From: Litoreibacter ascidiaceicola
GTDB taxonomy: Bacteria > Pseudomonadota > Alphaproteobacteria > Rhodobacterales > Rhodobacteraceae
Direction of reading: 5' to 3'
Assembly (NCBI RefSeq): GCF_900129235.1
Contig: NZ_FQUV01000003.1
Coordinates: forward strand, 478,350 to 542,349
DNA length: 64,000 nucleotides
In this document: positions 55,670 through 64,000 of the stretch, one piece after another
How positions within the stretch are numbered: the first letter of the stretch is position 1
Layout of the letters: each line of letters opens with the position of its first letter
Made by a program: the position numbers and the translations under genes
Notes under the pieces: generated by a model
Told to the model about the DNA's origin: nothing
Seen by the model: the letters and a program-made list of their open reading frames with translations, nothing else
The model's database searches: none

Positions 55670-56389
55670 CTATTTCCGCTTCATCACCGCGTTGCCATAT
55701 AGCGTGTGGGTCACGACCTTTTCCACGCGGTAACGGCCATCGGCGGTCTTGGCGTAGAACAAGTTGAACGGGAAGCGTGCTTTTTCCGCCATGTCTTCGG
55801 GCGAAAATCCGGCCAAGCGGCGGTACTCGCCGTCGCATTTGATCATGTCGCCTTCGGCGCGCGGGGTGGCCAGCTTCACCTGCGAGCGGCGCTTGCCGTC
55901 ATACATCTTCACGTCCAGCTCGCAGACCTCGTCTTTGTTGACGTCGCGAAATGCCGCATAGAGCGCCGTCATCGGGTCCACGGTGCCCTTTTGGGTAGAC
56001 GGTTTGACCACGTTCGGCCCCGCCACATAATCCGACACAGACGGCACGCCGCCCTTGTAGGTCATCGAGGCGGAGGATTTGCGTTTGCCGGTATCGGCCT
56101 TCTCGTCATAGCGGGAGGGGCTGAAATTGTTGCCACTGACCCGTCCGCTGGAACTGGCGGTGTATTTCACCTTGGCCACCAACCCGACGAGCCCGCCGCT
56201 TTGCAAGACGCCGGAGGCATTATACGCGCCGCCGTTCTCAGCGCCTTTTACCGTCAGGGTGCCAGCGGTGATCCCGCGAATGGCGACGGAGAACACGGCA
56301 TCCGTCGTTCCGTCAGCCGCAGCCATTTGGGGCGCGGTCATTGCCAGGGGGAGGGCGCAAACACCCAAGATTTTCAAAAACTGCTTCAT
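55670..56389 (-). CDS. DUF3108 exported protein
   Basis: This 239-residue protein has a signal peptide (MKQFLKILGVCALPLAMTAP, cleavage near AAA) and a DUF3108-type strand-rich mature part (AVFSVAIRGITAGTLTVKG, then the late VVTHTLYGNAVMKRK). It is periplasmic and of unknown role, possibly lipid or outer-membrane related. It lies just upstream of hrpB on the same strand. Confidence 0.85.
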   Translation of the reverse strand: MKQFLKILGVCALPLAMTAPQMAAADGTTDAVFSVAIRGITAGTLTVKGAENGGAYNASGVLQSGGLVGLVAKVKYTASSSGRVSGNNFSPSRYDEKADTGKRKSSASMTYKGGVPSVSDYVAGPNVVKPSTQKGTVDPMTALYAAFRDVNKDEVCELDVKMYDGKRRSQVKLATPRAEGDMIKCDGEYRRLAGFSPEDMAEKARFPFNLFYAKTADGRYRVEKVVTHTLYGNAVMKRK

Positions 56390-56512
56390 ATTCTAGCCTC
56401 GTTGCATCACTTATGCCTCTCAGGGCATATTGGTCCTCAAACCACCGGATAACACCCCAAGTTGCGGGGAAAACAAGCGAAAGATCGCCCATCCTTGAAA
56501 CATATTGAAGAC

Positions 56513-57472
56513 ATGGCCGCAAAGATACGAGGCGGCGACAGACGGGCCTTGGCCCGTGCAATCACCCTTGTGGAAAGCGGTCGCGCCGACCATCGGGCGG
56601 AGGCTTTGGCCCTTATTGATACCTTGCGCGTAGATGCGCCGCAGGCATTGCGCATCGGGTTGTCCGGCACGCCGGGTGTGGGGAAATCGACCTTTATCGA
56701 AGGGTTCGGGCTGCATCTAACGGGGCAGGGGCTTCGGGTCGCGGTGCTGGCGGTGGACCCAAGTTCGACCCGATCCGGCGGATCAATTCTTGGTGATAAG
56801 ACCCGTATGGACCTGCTGTCGCGCGACCCGAATGCCTTTATCCGGCCCTCGCCGTCGCAGTCCCATCTGGGTGGCGTGGCGCGGCGCACCCGTGAGGCGG
56901 TGACCTTGTGCGAGGCGGCTGGCTTCGACGTGGTGTTGATCGAAACGGTGGGTGTCGGCCAGTCCGAGACCATGGTGGCGGAGATGTCCGATCTGTTCAT
57001 CCTGTTGCTGGCCCCCGCGGGCGGGGACGAGTTGCAGGGCGTCAAACGTGGCATCATGGAAATCGCCGACCTGATCCTAGTGAACAAGGCCGATGGCGAC
57101 CTGAAGCCCGCCGCGGTGCGCACGCAGGCCGACTATACCGGTGCGTTGCGACTTTTGCGCAAGCGCGCGCAAGACCCTGAAGGCTTTCCCAAAGCGCGGA
57201 TCGTGTCGGCGTTGACGGGGCTAGGGCTGGAGGAAGCATGGCAGGACATGCGGACGCTCAGCGACTGGCGCAAAGAGCACAGTCATTGGGATACGCGCCG
57301 CAAGGCCCAAGGGGTGCATTGGTTCGAGGAGGCCGTGCGCGCTGGGCTTTTGGCGCGGATCAGTTCTGACAAGTCCGCAGCGGCGACGATGAAAACCCTT
57401 GCGCAAGAGGTCGCTGACGGCGCGTTGTCCCCTGATCGTGCGGCTGCCAAAATGCTCGACAGCCTGACTTAG
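56513..57472 (+). CDS. meaB: MeaB/ArgK-type GTPase (methylmalonyl-CoA mutase chaperone)
   Basis: This 319-residue G3E GTPase has Walker A SGTPGVGKSTF, the VDPSSTRSGGSILGD switch, and ETVGVGQSE and NKADGD guanine motifs. It protects and reloads methylmalonyl-CoA mutase (or ethylmalonyl-CoA mutase) with cobalamin. No mutase gene is adjacent. The start is ATG 56513; a TTG at 56462 would add 17 residues. Confidence 0.93.
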   Translation: MAAKIRGGDRRALARAITLVESGRADHRAEALALIDTLRVDAPQALRIGLSGTPGVGKSTFIEGFGLHLTGQGLRVAVLAVDPSSTRSGGSILGDKTRMDLLSRDPNAFIRPSPSQSHLGGVARRTREAVTLCEAAGFDVVLIETVGVGQSETMVAEMSDLFILLLAPAGGDELQGVKRGIMEIADLILVNKADGDLKPAAVRTQADYTGALRLLRKRAQDPEGFPKARIVSALTGLGLEEAWQDMRTLSDWRKEHSHWDTRRKAQGVHWFEEAVRAGLLARISSDKSAAATMKTLAQEVADGALSPDRAAAKMLDSLT

Positions 57473-57678
57473 AAGGGTGTTCTGGCCATAAAATGCAGCT
57501 TTATGGCGGATGAGTCGCGGTTCTTGCCGCGCAACCGTCAGAAACAGGGTGTTTCCCGCGTCAAAACACCTATTCTCCACTTGACCCCCTAAGAATCTCC
57601 GCCTATTCCACGCAGACCGAATTCAGGGCATCGCAAGGGCGGTGCCTTCATCTGTTTAAGACCCGGAAGGAAACGCAC

Positions 57679-57966
57679 ATGTCGCGCGTATGTGATCTCA
57701 CCGCCAAAGGCCCGATGTCTGGCAACAATGTCAGCCATGCTAAAAACCGGACCAAGCGTCGCTTTCTGCCGAACCTGAACGACGTCACCCTGATGTCCGA
57801 GACTCTTGGTCGCGGCTTCAAGTTCCGCATTTCTGCTGCTGCCCTGCGCACAGTTGACCACCGTGGTGGCCTCGACGCGTTCATGGCAAAAGCCAAAGAC
57901 GCCGAGCTGTCCACCAAGGCGCTCAAAGTCAAAAAAGATATCGCGAAAGCCCAAGCAGAAGCTTAA
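57679..57966 (+). CDS. rpmB: 50S ribosomal protein bL28
   Basis: This 95-residue protein begins [20 protein letters not shown] and has the L28 core [11 protein letters not shown]. It is a component of the large ribosomal subunit. AAGGAAA precedes the ATG. A strong terminator follows. Confidence 0.97.
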   Translation: MSRVCDLTAKGPMSGNNVSHAKNRTKRRFLPNLNDVTLMSETLGRGFKFRISAAALRTVDHRGGLDAFMAKAKDAELSTKALKVKKDIAKAQAEA

Positions 57967-57990
57967 GGCCAACGCACATCGCTTTCGAAG

Positions 57991-58024
57991 CGGCCTCGCC
58001 CCTACGGGCGGGGCCGTTTTCGTT
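57991..58024 (+). terminator. Rho-independent terminator of rpmB
   Basis: CGGCCTCGCCC and GGGCGGGGCCG form a stem with one G-T pair and a CTAC loop, followed by TTTTCGTTT. It begins 24 bases after the rpmB stop. Confidence 0.9.
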
Positions 58025-58099
58025 TGATCTGGGACAACGTTGCGTGAGGGGCGATTTGGCATATTGGCTCTGTCGCTCACGCATCGTATTGAAAGCCTT

Positions 58100-58444
58100 A
58101 TGATCTTCGTTCGCCGTCTCTTTGCAGCATTTCTTGTGCTCACCATGGTTGCCACCACCGGTGCCATGGCCGTGATGCGCGATCGCGATGCAGGCACGCA
58201 GGCGATGGTGATCTGCAACGGCTCCGGCCTGCAAACGATCCTGCTTGATGCCAATGGCGAGCAGGTCGACCCCGCGCCGGTTTGCCCCGATTGCACAATG
58301 GTTGTGCTGGCCGAAGGGCCGGCGCCGCTTTTGGTGCTGCTCGGGTCTGCGCAAAAGATCGAGATGGTGCTGACCGAGGCCAGCCAGTCCTATGTCCGGA
58401 TGGACAAGGACGCGCTGAAAGCCCGCGCCCCGCCTGTTGGGTGA
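58100..58444 (+). CDS. Exported cysteine protein of a copper pair
   Basis: This 114-residue protein starts at ATG 58100 with a signal peptide or anchor (IFVRRLFAAFLVLTMVATTG). It has CPDC in DPAPVCPDCTMVVL and a lone earlier cysteine, as in DUF2946-like copper-handling proteins. It ends 56 bases before a PCu(A)C gene, so the two likely act together in supplying copper, perhaps to cytochrome oxidase. The specific family is a best guess. Confidence 0.65.
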   Translation: MIFVRRLFAAFLVLTMVATTGAMAVMRDRDAGTQAMVICNGSGLQTILLDANGEQVDPAPVCPDCTMVVLAEGPAPLLVLLGSAQKIEMVLTEASQSYVRMDKDALKARAPPVG

Positions 58445-58500
58445 TCTGACCTAAAACTTTCAAACCTACAGACACTCATTCAATCGAAAGGGCATATCCC

Positions 58501-59028
58501 ATGTCTTTGAAACTTATCTCTGCGGCCGTGCTTGCCGCCACGCTTTCCACTGCCGCCTTCGCAGGCGACATGGCCTTCAAGGTCACCGATTCCTACGCAC
58601 GTAGCGCCAGTGCCAACGCCAAGACCGGCGCGGCTTTTATCACGCTGATGAATATGAGCGACAGCGATGACCGGCTCATCGGTGCCGCGTCTCCGGCGGC
58701 CAAGCGCGTGGAGCTGCACACCCACTTGGAAAATGACGGCGTGATGAAGATGGTCCATGTCGAAGAAGGCTTCCCCGTCGCGGCTGGCGAGATGATCGAG
58801 ATGCAGCGCGGCGGCAAACACGTGATGATGATGGGCCTGAACGGGTCGTTGGAGCAGGGCGCCATGGTTCCCGTGACGCTGACCTTCGAGAAGGCCGGCG
58901 ACATGGAAGTGATGGTGCCGGTTGATCTGGAGCGCAAGCCGATGAAAGGCCATGGCATGATGAAACATGGCAAGAAGGGCAATGGCGCTGGACAGGGTGC
59001 GGGCCACGGAAACGCCAGCGACAGCTAA
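58501..59028 (+). CDS. PCu(A)C-type periplasmic copper chaperone
   Basis: This 175-residue protein has a signal peptide (SLKLISAAVLAATLSTAAF) and the copper-binding pattern HTH-x(4,5)-DGVMKM near residue 74 and GGKHVMMMGLN near 104, matching PCu(A)C H-M-H-M ligands. A Met/His/Gly-rich tail (KGHGMMKHGKKGN) adds metal ligands. It would deliver Cu(I) to CuA in cytochrome oxidase. Confidence 0.9.
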   Translation: MSLKLISAAVLAATLSTAAFAGDMAFKVTDSYARSASANAKTGAAFITLMNMSDSDDRLIGAASPAAKRVELHTHLENDGVMKMVHVEEGFPVAAGEMIEMQRGGKHVMMMGLNGSLEQGAMVPVTLTFEKAGDMEVMVPVDLERKPMKGHGMMKHGKKGNGAGQGAGHGNASDS

Positions 59029-59037
59029 AGAACCGGA

Positions 59038-59061
59038 GGCAGCCCTGATCAAAGGGCTGCC
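59038..59061 (+). terminator. Hairpin downstream of the PCu(A)C gene, possible terminator
   Basis: GGCAGCCCT and AGGGCTGCC form a perfect 9-base stem with loop GATCAA, nine bases after the stop. A T run is lacking. Confidence 0.6.
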
Positions 59062-59152
59062 ACTCTCCGCTTGTTTGGATTAATTCCCGCTTGGTACTTG
59101 ATCAGAACTGACAATTGTCGCACTACAGAAGCTTAGCTGGGGAGCTATTGTA

Positions 59153-59617
59153 GTGACGAATAAAATATTGTTTGCCTGTTTGGGCAACATATGTCGTTCG
59201 CCGTTGGCGGAAGGCATTGTACGGTTGAAGGCGCAAAACGCCGGACTTGAACTTGAACTTGATAGCGCCGGAACCGGCGGTTGGCATGTCGGCGATCCTG
59301 CCGATGCGCGGGCTGTGGTGGCGGCGCGGCTCAAGGGATACAACATCGAAAACCAGATATCGCGAAAGATCGGGGCTGGTGATTTCGACGCCTTCGATCT
59401 GATCGTCGCAATGGACGAGACCAATCGTCAGGATATCGAAGCGCTGCGCCCGTCAGGGTCGACGGTTCCGGTTGTTCTGATGTCGTCCTTCGCGCGAGAA
59501 CAAGTGTCTGTCGAGGTGCCTGATCCCTATTACACTGGCAAGTTCGAGCCGGTCATCGCGATGCTGGAAACTTGCGCAGACGCGCTGGTGTCTCAGCTTC
59601 TGGCGGCGCGGCAGTAG
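59153..59617 (+). CDS. Low-molecular-weight protein-tyrosine phosphatase
   Basis: This 154-residue protein begins with GTG and has the P-loop CLGNICRSP (Cys10 to Arg16) and the general-acid loop VPDPYYTG. It dephosphorylates tyrosine in the cytoplasm. A GGGGAG ribosome site precedes the GTG. It overlaps by 25 bases with the convergent exported-protein gene at its 3' end. Confidence 0.93.
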   Translation: MTNKILFACLGNICRSPLAEGIVRLKAQNAGLELELDSAGTGGWHVGDPADARAVVAARLKGYNIENQISRKIGAGDFDAFDLIVAMDETNRQDIEALRPSGSTVPVVLMSSFAREQVSVEVPDPYYTGKFEPVIAMLETCADALVSQLLAARQ

Positions 59618-59907
59618 CTTTCGGCGTTCGCGCCAAACTGCTTGTAGCGTTTCCAGAACTTCTCGTGGCTGTTGTTGTCCGACTGGCGGATCACCTGCGC
59701 GCGGTGCGGATCGGCAAAGAAGCTGGCGGCAAGGCGTTGATCGCTGTTATCCAGCGTCAGGTCCGCTACCTGCTGCACGCAGTTGCACAACGGGCGTGAC
59801 GCGGCTTTTCGGTCCGCTTTCAGGCAGGCGCGTTCAATCGGACCCGCGAGTGCTGCCCCTGATGTCAGTCCCATCACGATGGCAAGTGTTGCTAGTTTGA
59901 AACCCAT
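59593..59907 (-). CDS. Exported cysteine-containing protein of rhodobacterial type
   Basis: This 104-residue protein begins MGFKLATLAIVMGLTSGAA, a signal peptide. The mature part has CLKADRKAASRPLCNCVQQ and a late C-A-containing end (AESYCRAARS). Such proteins are found throughout Rhodobacteraceae, often misnamed arginine transporter. The role is unknown. The start at 59907 begins the signal. It is convergent with the phosphatase gene. Confidence 0.72.
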   Translation of the reverse strand: MGFKLATLAIVMGLTSGAALAGPIERACLKADRKAASRPLCNCVQQVADLTLDNSDQRLAASFFADPHRAQVIRQSDNNSHEKFWKRYKQFGANAESYCRAARS

Positions 59908-60027
59908 AGTCCCGCTCCATGACCTACGGCGCAATGTGTCTCGCGCTCGTTTGTTTCGGGGACTATATGACGAACGCCGTGGCAAATTCAATCACCACGG
60001 CGTTCACATTTTGTAAGACCTGATCGC

Positions 60028-60405
60028 TTAGTTGCTGGGCAGGTTCGACCCCAGCAAAACACGACGTGGCGCGTAGGTGCCGTTCAGCGCTGGCAGGTTC
60101 TCGACGAAAACCTCGGTCACGGGGCCATTTTCCAGAATGGAGCCGGCACCCGACCGGGTAGACGCCAGATACTTGGTGTTGCTTTCGGAATAGCCTCCCG
60201 ACCGCACGATTTCGGCTTCAACGAAACCGCGCCCTTTGTTGTCGCCAGTGGCGTTGTGGGGGCGGTAGTTGATCGGGTTGGTGTAGCTGCCAACGATCGG
60301 CGTGTTGGTGTGAACATGCGGATAAAGCGACTGGTCACCGGCGAACGCAGGGGCGGCAGTCACGAGACAGAGGCTGGCAAGGGCAATTCGGAACATTGAA
60401 AACAT
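60028..60405 (-). CDS. Small exported protein, unknown
   Basis: This 125-residue protein has a signal peptide (MFSMFRIALASLCLVTAAPA, cleavage near AFA). The mature part is rich in Asn/Ser/Gly/Pro (PHVHTNTPIVGSYTNPINYR) and lacks cysteines. No family is recognised. A second ATG (60396) would shorten it by three residues. Confidence 0.6.
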   Translation of the reverse strand: MFSMFRIALASLCLVTAAPAFAGDQSLYPHVHTNTPIVGSYTNPINYRPHNATGDNKGRGFVEAEIVRSGGYSESNTKYLASTRSGAGSILENGPVTEVFVENLPALNGTYAPRRVLLGSNLPSN

Positions 60406-60847
60406 CCTTATGGAGGGGCAGCAGAACAGAGACGTTAACTGTCCATTAATGCCTTGATGTCGTCAAGTTTTCGCCATTTTTCAGTATGTTACGGGCTATA
60501 TCTGGTGTGATACATGAGCTAAACCGCTAGGGGAGGCACCATTGTTTCCGTCACGGCAACCACCGCCACATTGTTGCCATGATTTGAAGGGGGAGTGATT
60601 CTGCCTGATCTGCGCTAATCCGGCTTGGCGTTCCGAGCCGGATCGACATGGCTGTATTGGCCGGTTTTCACCCCTCTGACACGGTGCCAGCCGGGCAGTA
60701 TTTTGGGCAATTCCGGACCGGAAGGGGCATCTGCCTCGCGGGCCCTGCCAAACCCCGTCAAACATCAGTCAAAGCAGGGCCATCGAAAGCGTGCCTTATG
60801 TAACAGGCACCTTGACCAACCCCTCAAAGCAAATCATATCCTCCTCC
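60406..60847. other. Intergenic stretch between an exported protein and lepA
   Basis: About 440 bases without a gene. A TCCGGCT/AGCCGGA hairpin (60619-60642) stands in the middle. The divergent promoters of the exported protein and lepA are expected here. No tRNA or other RNA gene was found. Confidence 0.5.
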
Positions 60848-62647
60848 ATGACCGAGCTTTCAAAAATCCGCAATTTCTCCATCGTGGCGCATATTGACCA
60901 CGGTAAATCGACCCTTGCTGATCGCCTCATCCAAGAGACGAACACAGTTGCCGCGCGCGACATGAAAGAGCAGATGCTCGACAGCATGGATATCGAGCGC
61001 GAGCGGGGCATCACTATCAAGGCCCAGACCGTGCGGATCGACTATGTGGCCGATGACGGCGAGGCCTATGTCCTCAACCTCATCGACACCCCCGGTCACG
61101 TGGATTTCGCCTACGAGGTCTCCCGCTCCATGCGCGCCGTCGAAGGCTCGCTGCTGGTCGTGGACTCGTCCCAAGGGGTCGAGGCCCAGACGCTGGCCAA
61201 TGTTTACCACGCCATCGACGCGGACCATGACATTGTGCCGGTCCTGAACAAGATCGACCTGCCTGCGTCGGACTGCGACCGCGTGGCCGAGCAGATCGAG
61301 GACGTCATCGGCATCGACGCCTCCGGCGCCATCCGCGTGTCCGCCAAAACGGGGCAGGGTATTCACGAGACATTGGAGGCCATCGTCACCCGCCTGCCGG
61401 CCCCCAAAGGCACCCGCGACGCGCCGCTGAAAGCGATGCTGGTGGACTCATGGTATGACAGCTATCTCGGCGTCATCGTCCTTGTCCGCATCATCGACGG
61501 CGTGCTGAAAAAGGGCGAGCGGATCAAGATGCTCTCCAACGGCTCCACCCATCATGTGGACCGTATCGGCGTGTTCAAACCCGCCCTGACCGAAATCCCC
61601 GAGCTTGGCCCCGGCGAAATTGGCTTCCTCACCGCGTCCATCAAGCAGGTGCGCGACACCCGCGTGGGCGACACCATCACCCACGAAAAGAAGGGCACCG
61701 AAGACGCACTCCCCGGCTTCAAGCCGTCGCAGCCCGTGGTATTCTGTGGCCTGTTCCCCGTGGACAGTTCCGAGTTCGAGGACCTGCGCGACGCCATCGA
61801 AAAGCTGGCCCTGAACGACGCGTCCTTCTCCTACGAAATGGAAACCTCCGCCGCGCTTGGCTTCGGCTTCCGCTGCGGCTTCCTTGGCCTGCTGCACCTC
61901 GAGGTGATCCGCGACCGGATCGAGCGCGAGTATGACATCGACCTGATCACCACTGCACCTTCGGTTATTTACCACGTCTACATGCGCGACGGCGAGAAGA
62001 TCGACCTGCACAACCCAGCCGACATGCCCGACCTGACCCATGTGGATCACTTGGAGGAGCCGCGCATCAAGGCGACGATCCTTGTGCCGGACGAATACTT
62101 GGGCGACGTGCTGAAACTCTGCCAGGACCGCCGCGGCATCCAGTTGGACCTGACCTATGCCGGCAGCCGCGCGATGGTTGTCTATGACCTCCCGCTCAAT
62201 GAAGTTGTATTCGACTTCTATGATCGCCTGAAATCGGTAACAAAGGGTTACGCCAGCTTCGATTACCAGATGACCGGCTACCGCGAGGACCGCTTGGTCA
62301 AGATGCAGATCTTGGTAAATGACGAGCCGGTCGACGCGCTGTCCATCATGGTCCACCATGATCGTGCCGAGGCCCGTGGCCGCGCCATGGTCGAGAAGCT
62401 CAAAGACCTGATCCCGCGCCACATGTTCAAAATCCCGATCCAGGCCGCCATCGGGGGCCGCATCATCGCCCGCGAAACGCTGGCCGCCATGCGCAAGGAC
62501 GTGACCGCCAAATGCTACGGCGGCGACGCGTCGCGGAAGAAAAAGCTGCTGGAGAAGCAGAAGGCGGGGAAGAAGCGGATGCGCCAGTTCGGGAAAGTGG
62601 ATATTCCGCAAGAGGCGTTTATTAGCGCGTTGAAGATGGATAACTAG
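60848..62647 (+). CDS. lepA: Elongation factor 4
   Basis: This 599-residue translational GTPase has [13 protein letters not shown] (G1), RGITI (G2), DTPGHVDF (G3) and NKIDLPAS (G4). The C-terminal LepA-specific domain ends [17 protein letters not shown]. It acts on stalled ribosomes by back-translocation. The ATG at 60848 begins the family's conserved N-terminus; an in-frame start at 60791 would add 19 residues. Confidence 0.96.
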   Translation: MTELSKIRNFSIVAHIDHGKSTLADRLIQETNTVAARDMKEQMLDSMDIERERGITIKAQTVRIDYVADDGEAYVLNLIDTPGHVDFAYEVSRSMRAVEGSLLVVDSSQGVEAQTLANVYHAIDADHDIVPVLNKIDLPASDCDRVAEQIEDVIGIDASGAIRVSAKTGQGIHETLEAIVTRLPAPKGTRDAPLKAMLVDSWYDSYLGVIVLVRIIDGVLKKGERIKMLSNGSTHHVDRIGVFKPALTEIPELGPGEIGFLTASIKQVRDTRVGDTITHEKKGTEDALPGFKPSQPVVFCGLFPVDSSEFEDLRDAIEKLALNDASFSYEMETSAALGFGFRCGFLGLLHLEVIRDRIEREYDIDLITTAPSVIYHVYMRDGEKIDLHNPADMPDLTHVDHLEEPRIKATILVPDEYLGDVLKLCQDRRGIQLDLTYAGSRAMVVYDLPLNEVVFDFYDRLKSVTKGYASFDYQMTGYREDRLVKMQILVNDEPVDALSIMVHHDRAEARGRAMVEKLKDLIPRHMFKIPIQAAIGGRIIARETLAAMRKDVTAKCYGGDASRKKKLLEKQKAGKKRMRQFGKVDIPQEAFISALKMDN

Positions 62648-62653
62648 CCGACT

Positions 62654-63799
62654 CTATCTACTTGGCTCGGATAAGCTCATGAGTTCTTGAGCTAGCCATG
62701 CTTTGGGGTAAATATCGATTTCCACCAATATGTCTAATTCCACGAGTTTCGATAGTATCCCTCTCGCCGCCGCATCAGTGATCCCCGCCCTTTGTACTAA
62801 GTTCTTTGGTCTGAGGACCGGTACTTCAAAGAGCATGTCAATGGCGGTTAACAAATTGGTTGATGTCGAAGCTCCTGCTGCTCGCGCTTTGTAGTCGTCT
62901 TGCAATTGAATGATGCGGTCAATCGTACCGATGGTTTGTTGGGCCGTCCTACTTACGGCCTCAAGAAAGAAGTTTAACCACTCTGTCCATTCACCGAACG
63001 CGCTTACTCTATACATTCGATCAATGTATTCATCTTTGACGCCTTCCAAAGCGGGGCTGACAAATAGAGCGGGAATATCAAGTAGACCTTTAGAAACAGC
63101 CATAAGAGATATCAGCATTCTGCCAACACGACCGTTACCATCTGCAAATGGGTGGATAGTTTCGAACTGGTAATGGGCTAGGGCCAGATCTATCAGTGCT
63201 AGCTTGGGATCGCGCTCTGCATTTATGAATGCTTCAAGATCGCTGATGCAGTCAGGCGTAGCCGCAGGAGTCGCCGGTATGAAACGAGCAGTTTCTAGCG
63301 TTCGCCCACCGATCATGTTTTGATTGCGCTTGAACTCTCCGGGTAACTTGTCCTCACCGCGCTCCCTTCCAGCATCTTTTAGAAGGGTTTCGTGTGCTGT
63401 CTTGAGTGTACGATGCGTTATTGGAAGCTCATCCAGTGAAGAAATGGCGTTTTGTAGTGCATGAATATAGTTGGTAACTTCTCGCGTTTCTGGGTCTCTG
63501 TCACTGTCTACACCAGCTTCGGCAAGCGCGAGTTTGTTAGCGGTCGTGTGCGTCCCTTCCATTGCCGAAGATGTTTGTGCTTCTAGGCGCTGGAGTGGTC
63601 TAATGATGATATACGGGTTTGTTAGTCGTCTGCAGGCACCTTTTAGCTCGCCAATGCTGCCGGATGCGTCGGCAAGGCGAAGGGCAACCGAAGCCAAGTC
63701 AATTTTCGGTGGTAGTTTGGTTGGTACAAAAGCTCGCGCACCATAGACTGTGGGTACAAGCTGTCCTGGTGAAGCTTCGGAGAAATCATCGTACTTCAT
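62654..63799 (-). CDS. Fic-family AMPylator-type protein with N-terminal inhibitory helix
   Basis: This 381-residue protein has the Fic/DOC N-terminal region with inhibitory motif SSAMEG (Ser77, Glu81, Gly82; class II), the Fic core HPFADGNGRVGR at residues 216-227, and a C-terminal winged-helix-like domain (NLVQRAGITDAAARGILSKL). It likely adds AMP to a target protein, with the helix blocking ATP until released. Codon use is AT-rich compared with lepA, suggesting transfer. It is convergent with lepA and adjoins an IS256-type element. Confidence 0.9.
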   Translation of the reverse strand: MKYDDFSEASPGQLVPTVYGARAFVPTKLPPKIDLASVALRLADASGSIGELKGACRRLTNPYIIIRPLQRLEAQTSSAMEGTHTTANKLALAEAGVDSDRDPETREVTNYIHALQNAISSLDELPITHRTLKTAHETLLKDAGRERGEDKLPGEFKRNQNMIGGRTLETARFIPATPAATPDCISDLEAFINAERDPKLALIDLALAHYQFETIHPFADGNGRVGRMLISLMAVSKGLLDIPALFVSPALEGVKDEYIDRMYRVSAFGEWTEWLNFFLEAVSRTAQQTIGTIDRIIQLQDDYKARAAGASTSTNLLTAIDMLFEVPVLRPKNLVQRAGITDAAARGILSKLVELDILVEIDIYPKAWLAQELMSLSEPSR

Positions 63800-63852
63800 A
63801 CTTATACTCTGCTATTAAGTTGTTCATGAGTTTATAGTTTGAGTGTCGTCCT

Positions 63853-63891
63853 CTATAAAGTGGATTGTTCACTTCCAAGTTCACTATAAGG
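63853..63891. promoter_or_regulatory. Repeated operator-like site upstream of the Fic gene
   Basis: GTTCACT occurs at 63867-63873 and 63879-63885, exactly 12 bases apart. CTATAA(A/G)G occurs at 63853-63860 and 63884-63891. The winged-helix end of the Fic protein could bind it (autoregulation, inference). Confidence 0.5.
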
Positions 63892-63905
63892 TGGTGGTGA
63901 AATTT

Positions 63906-64000
63906 GAGAGTGTCCGATCTTCTGTGTAACTTGGTTTTGGTTCATGCTTCCTGAGAGGAGCAAGGACGATGACGATTTCCAAGGAACTGCTGGACGAACT
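63906..64000 (+). mobile_element. Left end of an IS256-family insertion sequence
   Basis: The element probably begins at about 63906-63908 with GAGAGTGTCCGATCTTCTGTG, which looks like an IS256-family terminal repeat. The right end is outside the window, so neither the inverted repeats nor a target duplication can be checked. Confidence 0.7.
63969..64000 (+). CDS. IS256-family transposase, N-terminus only (cut by window end)
   Basis: Ten codons are visible: MTISKELLDE, then L. This is the usual start of IS256-family (Mutator-type) DDE transposases. AGAGGAGCAAGGACG precedes the ATG. The rest lies beyond the window. Confidence 0.8.
   Translation, partial: MTISKELLDE

Noticed and set aside
60600..60680. 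Possible tRNA upstream of lepA
   Set aside because: The hairpin does not extend to a cloverleaf and there is no T-loop GTTCGAA-type sequence.

Overview
The window is chromosomal DNA of an alphaproteobacterium, most likely Rhodobacterales (Roseobacter/Paracoccus relatives). The evidence is a GcrA cell-cycle regulator, a DUF6455 protein, DUF3108, PCu(A)C, the DUF4212/ActP-type acetate symporter block, GC-rich codon use, tightly overlapping operons, and short Rhodobacteraceae-type intergenic repeats. About 70 genes or small elements can be supported. I saw no rRNA, tRNA or CRISPR array.

Layout. 1-4.3 kb: an aldo/keto reductase end, then a four-gene operon with 4-base overlaps that looks like L-carnitine catabolism (BKACE cleavage enzyme, lipocalin lipoprotein, carnitine dehydrogenase fused to a betainyl-CoA thioesterase, SDR). 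4.4-8.7 kb: XRE regulator divergent from a fatty acid desaturase, EamA permease, rhodanese, AraC regulator. 8.7-12.1 kb: the most interesting accessory block, on the minus strand. It holds a DUF4123 chaperone, a helical protein of T6SS-cargo type, an NlpC/P60-like hydrolase broken by one missing base, an exported SH3 protein, and a decayed second SH3 copy. It reads as an orphan type VI secretion effector/immunity cassette. 12.2-18.9 kb: HDAC-like amidohydrolase, M48 lipoprotein, DgkA, several small proteins, GIY-YIG protein, RimO. 18.9-23.9 kb: PD-(D/E)XK-like protein, AsmA, an unknown protein, GcrA.

24-32.6 kb: orphan MerF plus a GDCC-type cysteine protein, argD-argF, a ribitol-dehydrogenase-like SDR, PaaI thioesterase, metF divergent from metR with a MetR-like box between them, EamA permease, SuhB. 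33-39.2 kb: acetate-symporter block (small leader ORF, DUF4212, SSS symporter, terminator, cNMP/CBS/DUF294 protein, membrane protein, membrane-anchored 3'-5' exonuclease). 39.2-44.4 kb: YgfZ, a glycosyltransferase, class V aminotransferase, small membrane protein, HisC, Tat-signal miniprotein, enoyl-CoA hydratase. 44.6-56.4 kb: valS, kynA, DUF2235 hydrolase, methyltransferase, cupin, form II CoxL-like subunit, hrpB, DUF3108. 56.5-64 kb: meaB, rpmB, a copper pair with PCu(A)C, LMW-PTP, two exported proteins, lepA, a Fic protein with a repeated operator-like site, and the left end of an IS256-family element cut by the window edge.

Most of the window is housekeeping. The places that deserve a second look are the T6SS-type cassette and its remnant, a hairpin that would cover the paaI ribosome binding site, the leader ORF before DUF4212, and the Fic/IS256 junction.
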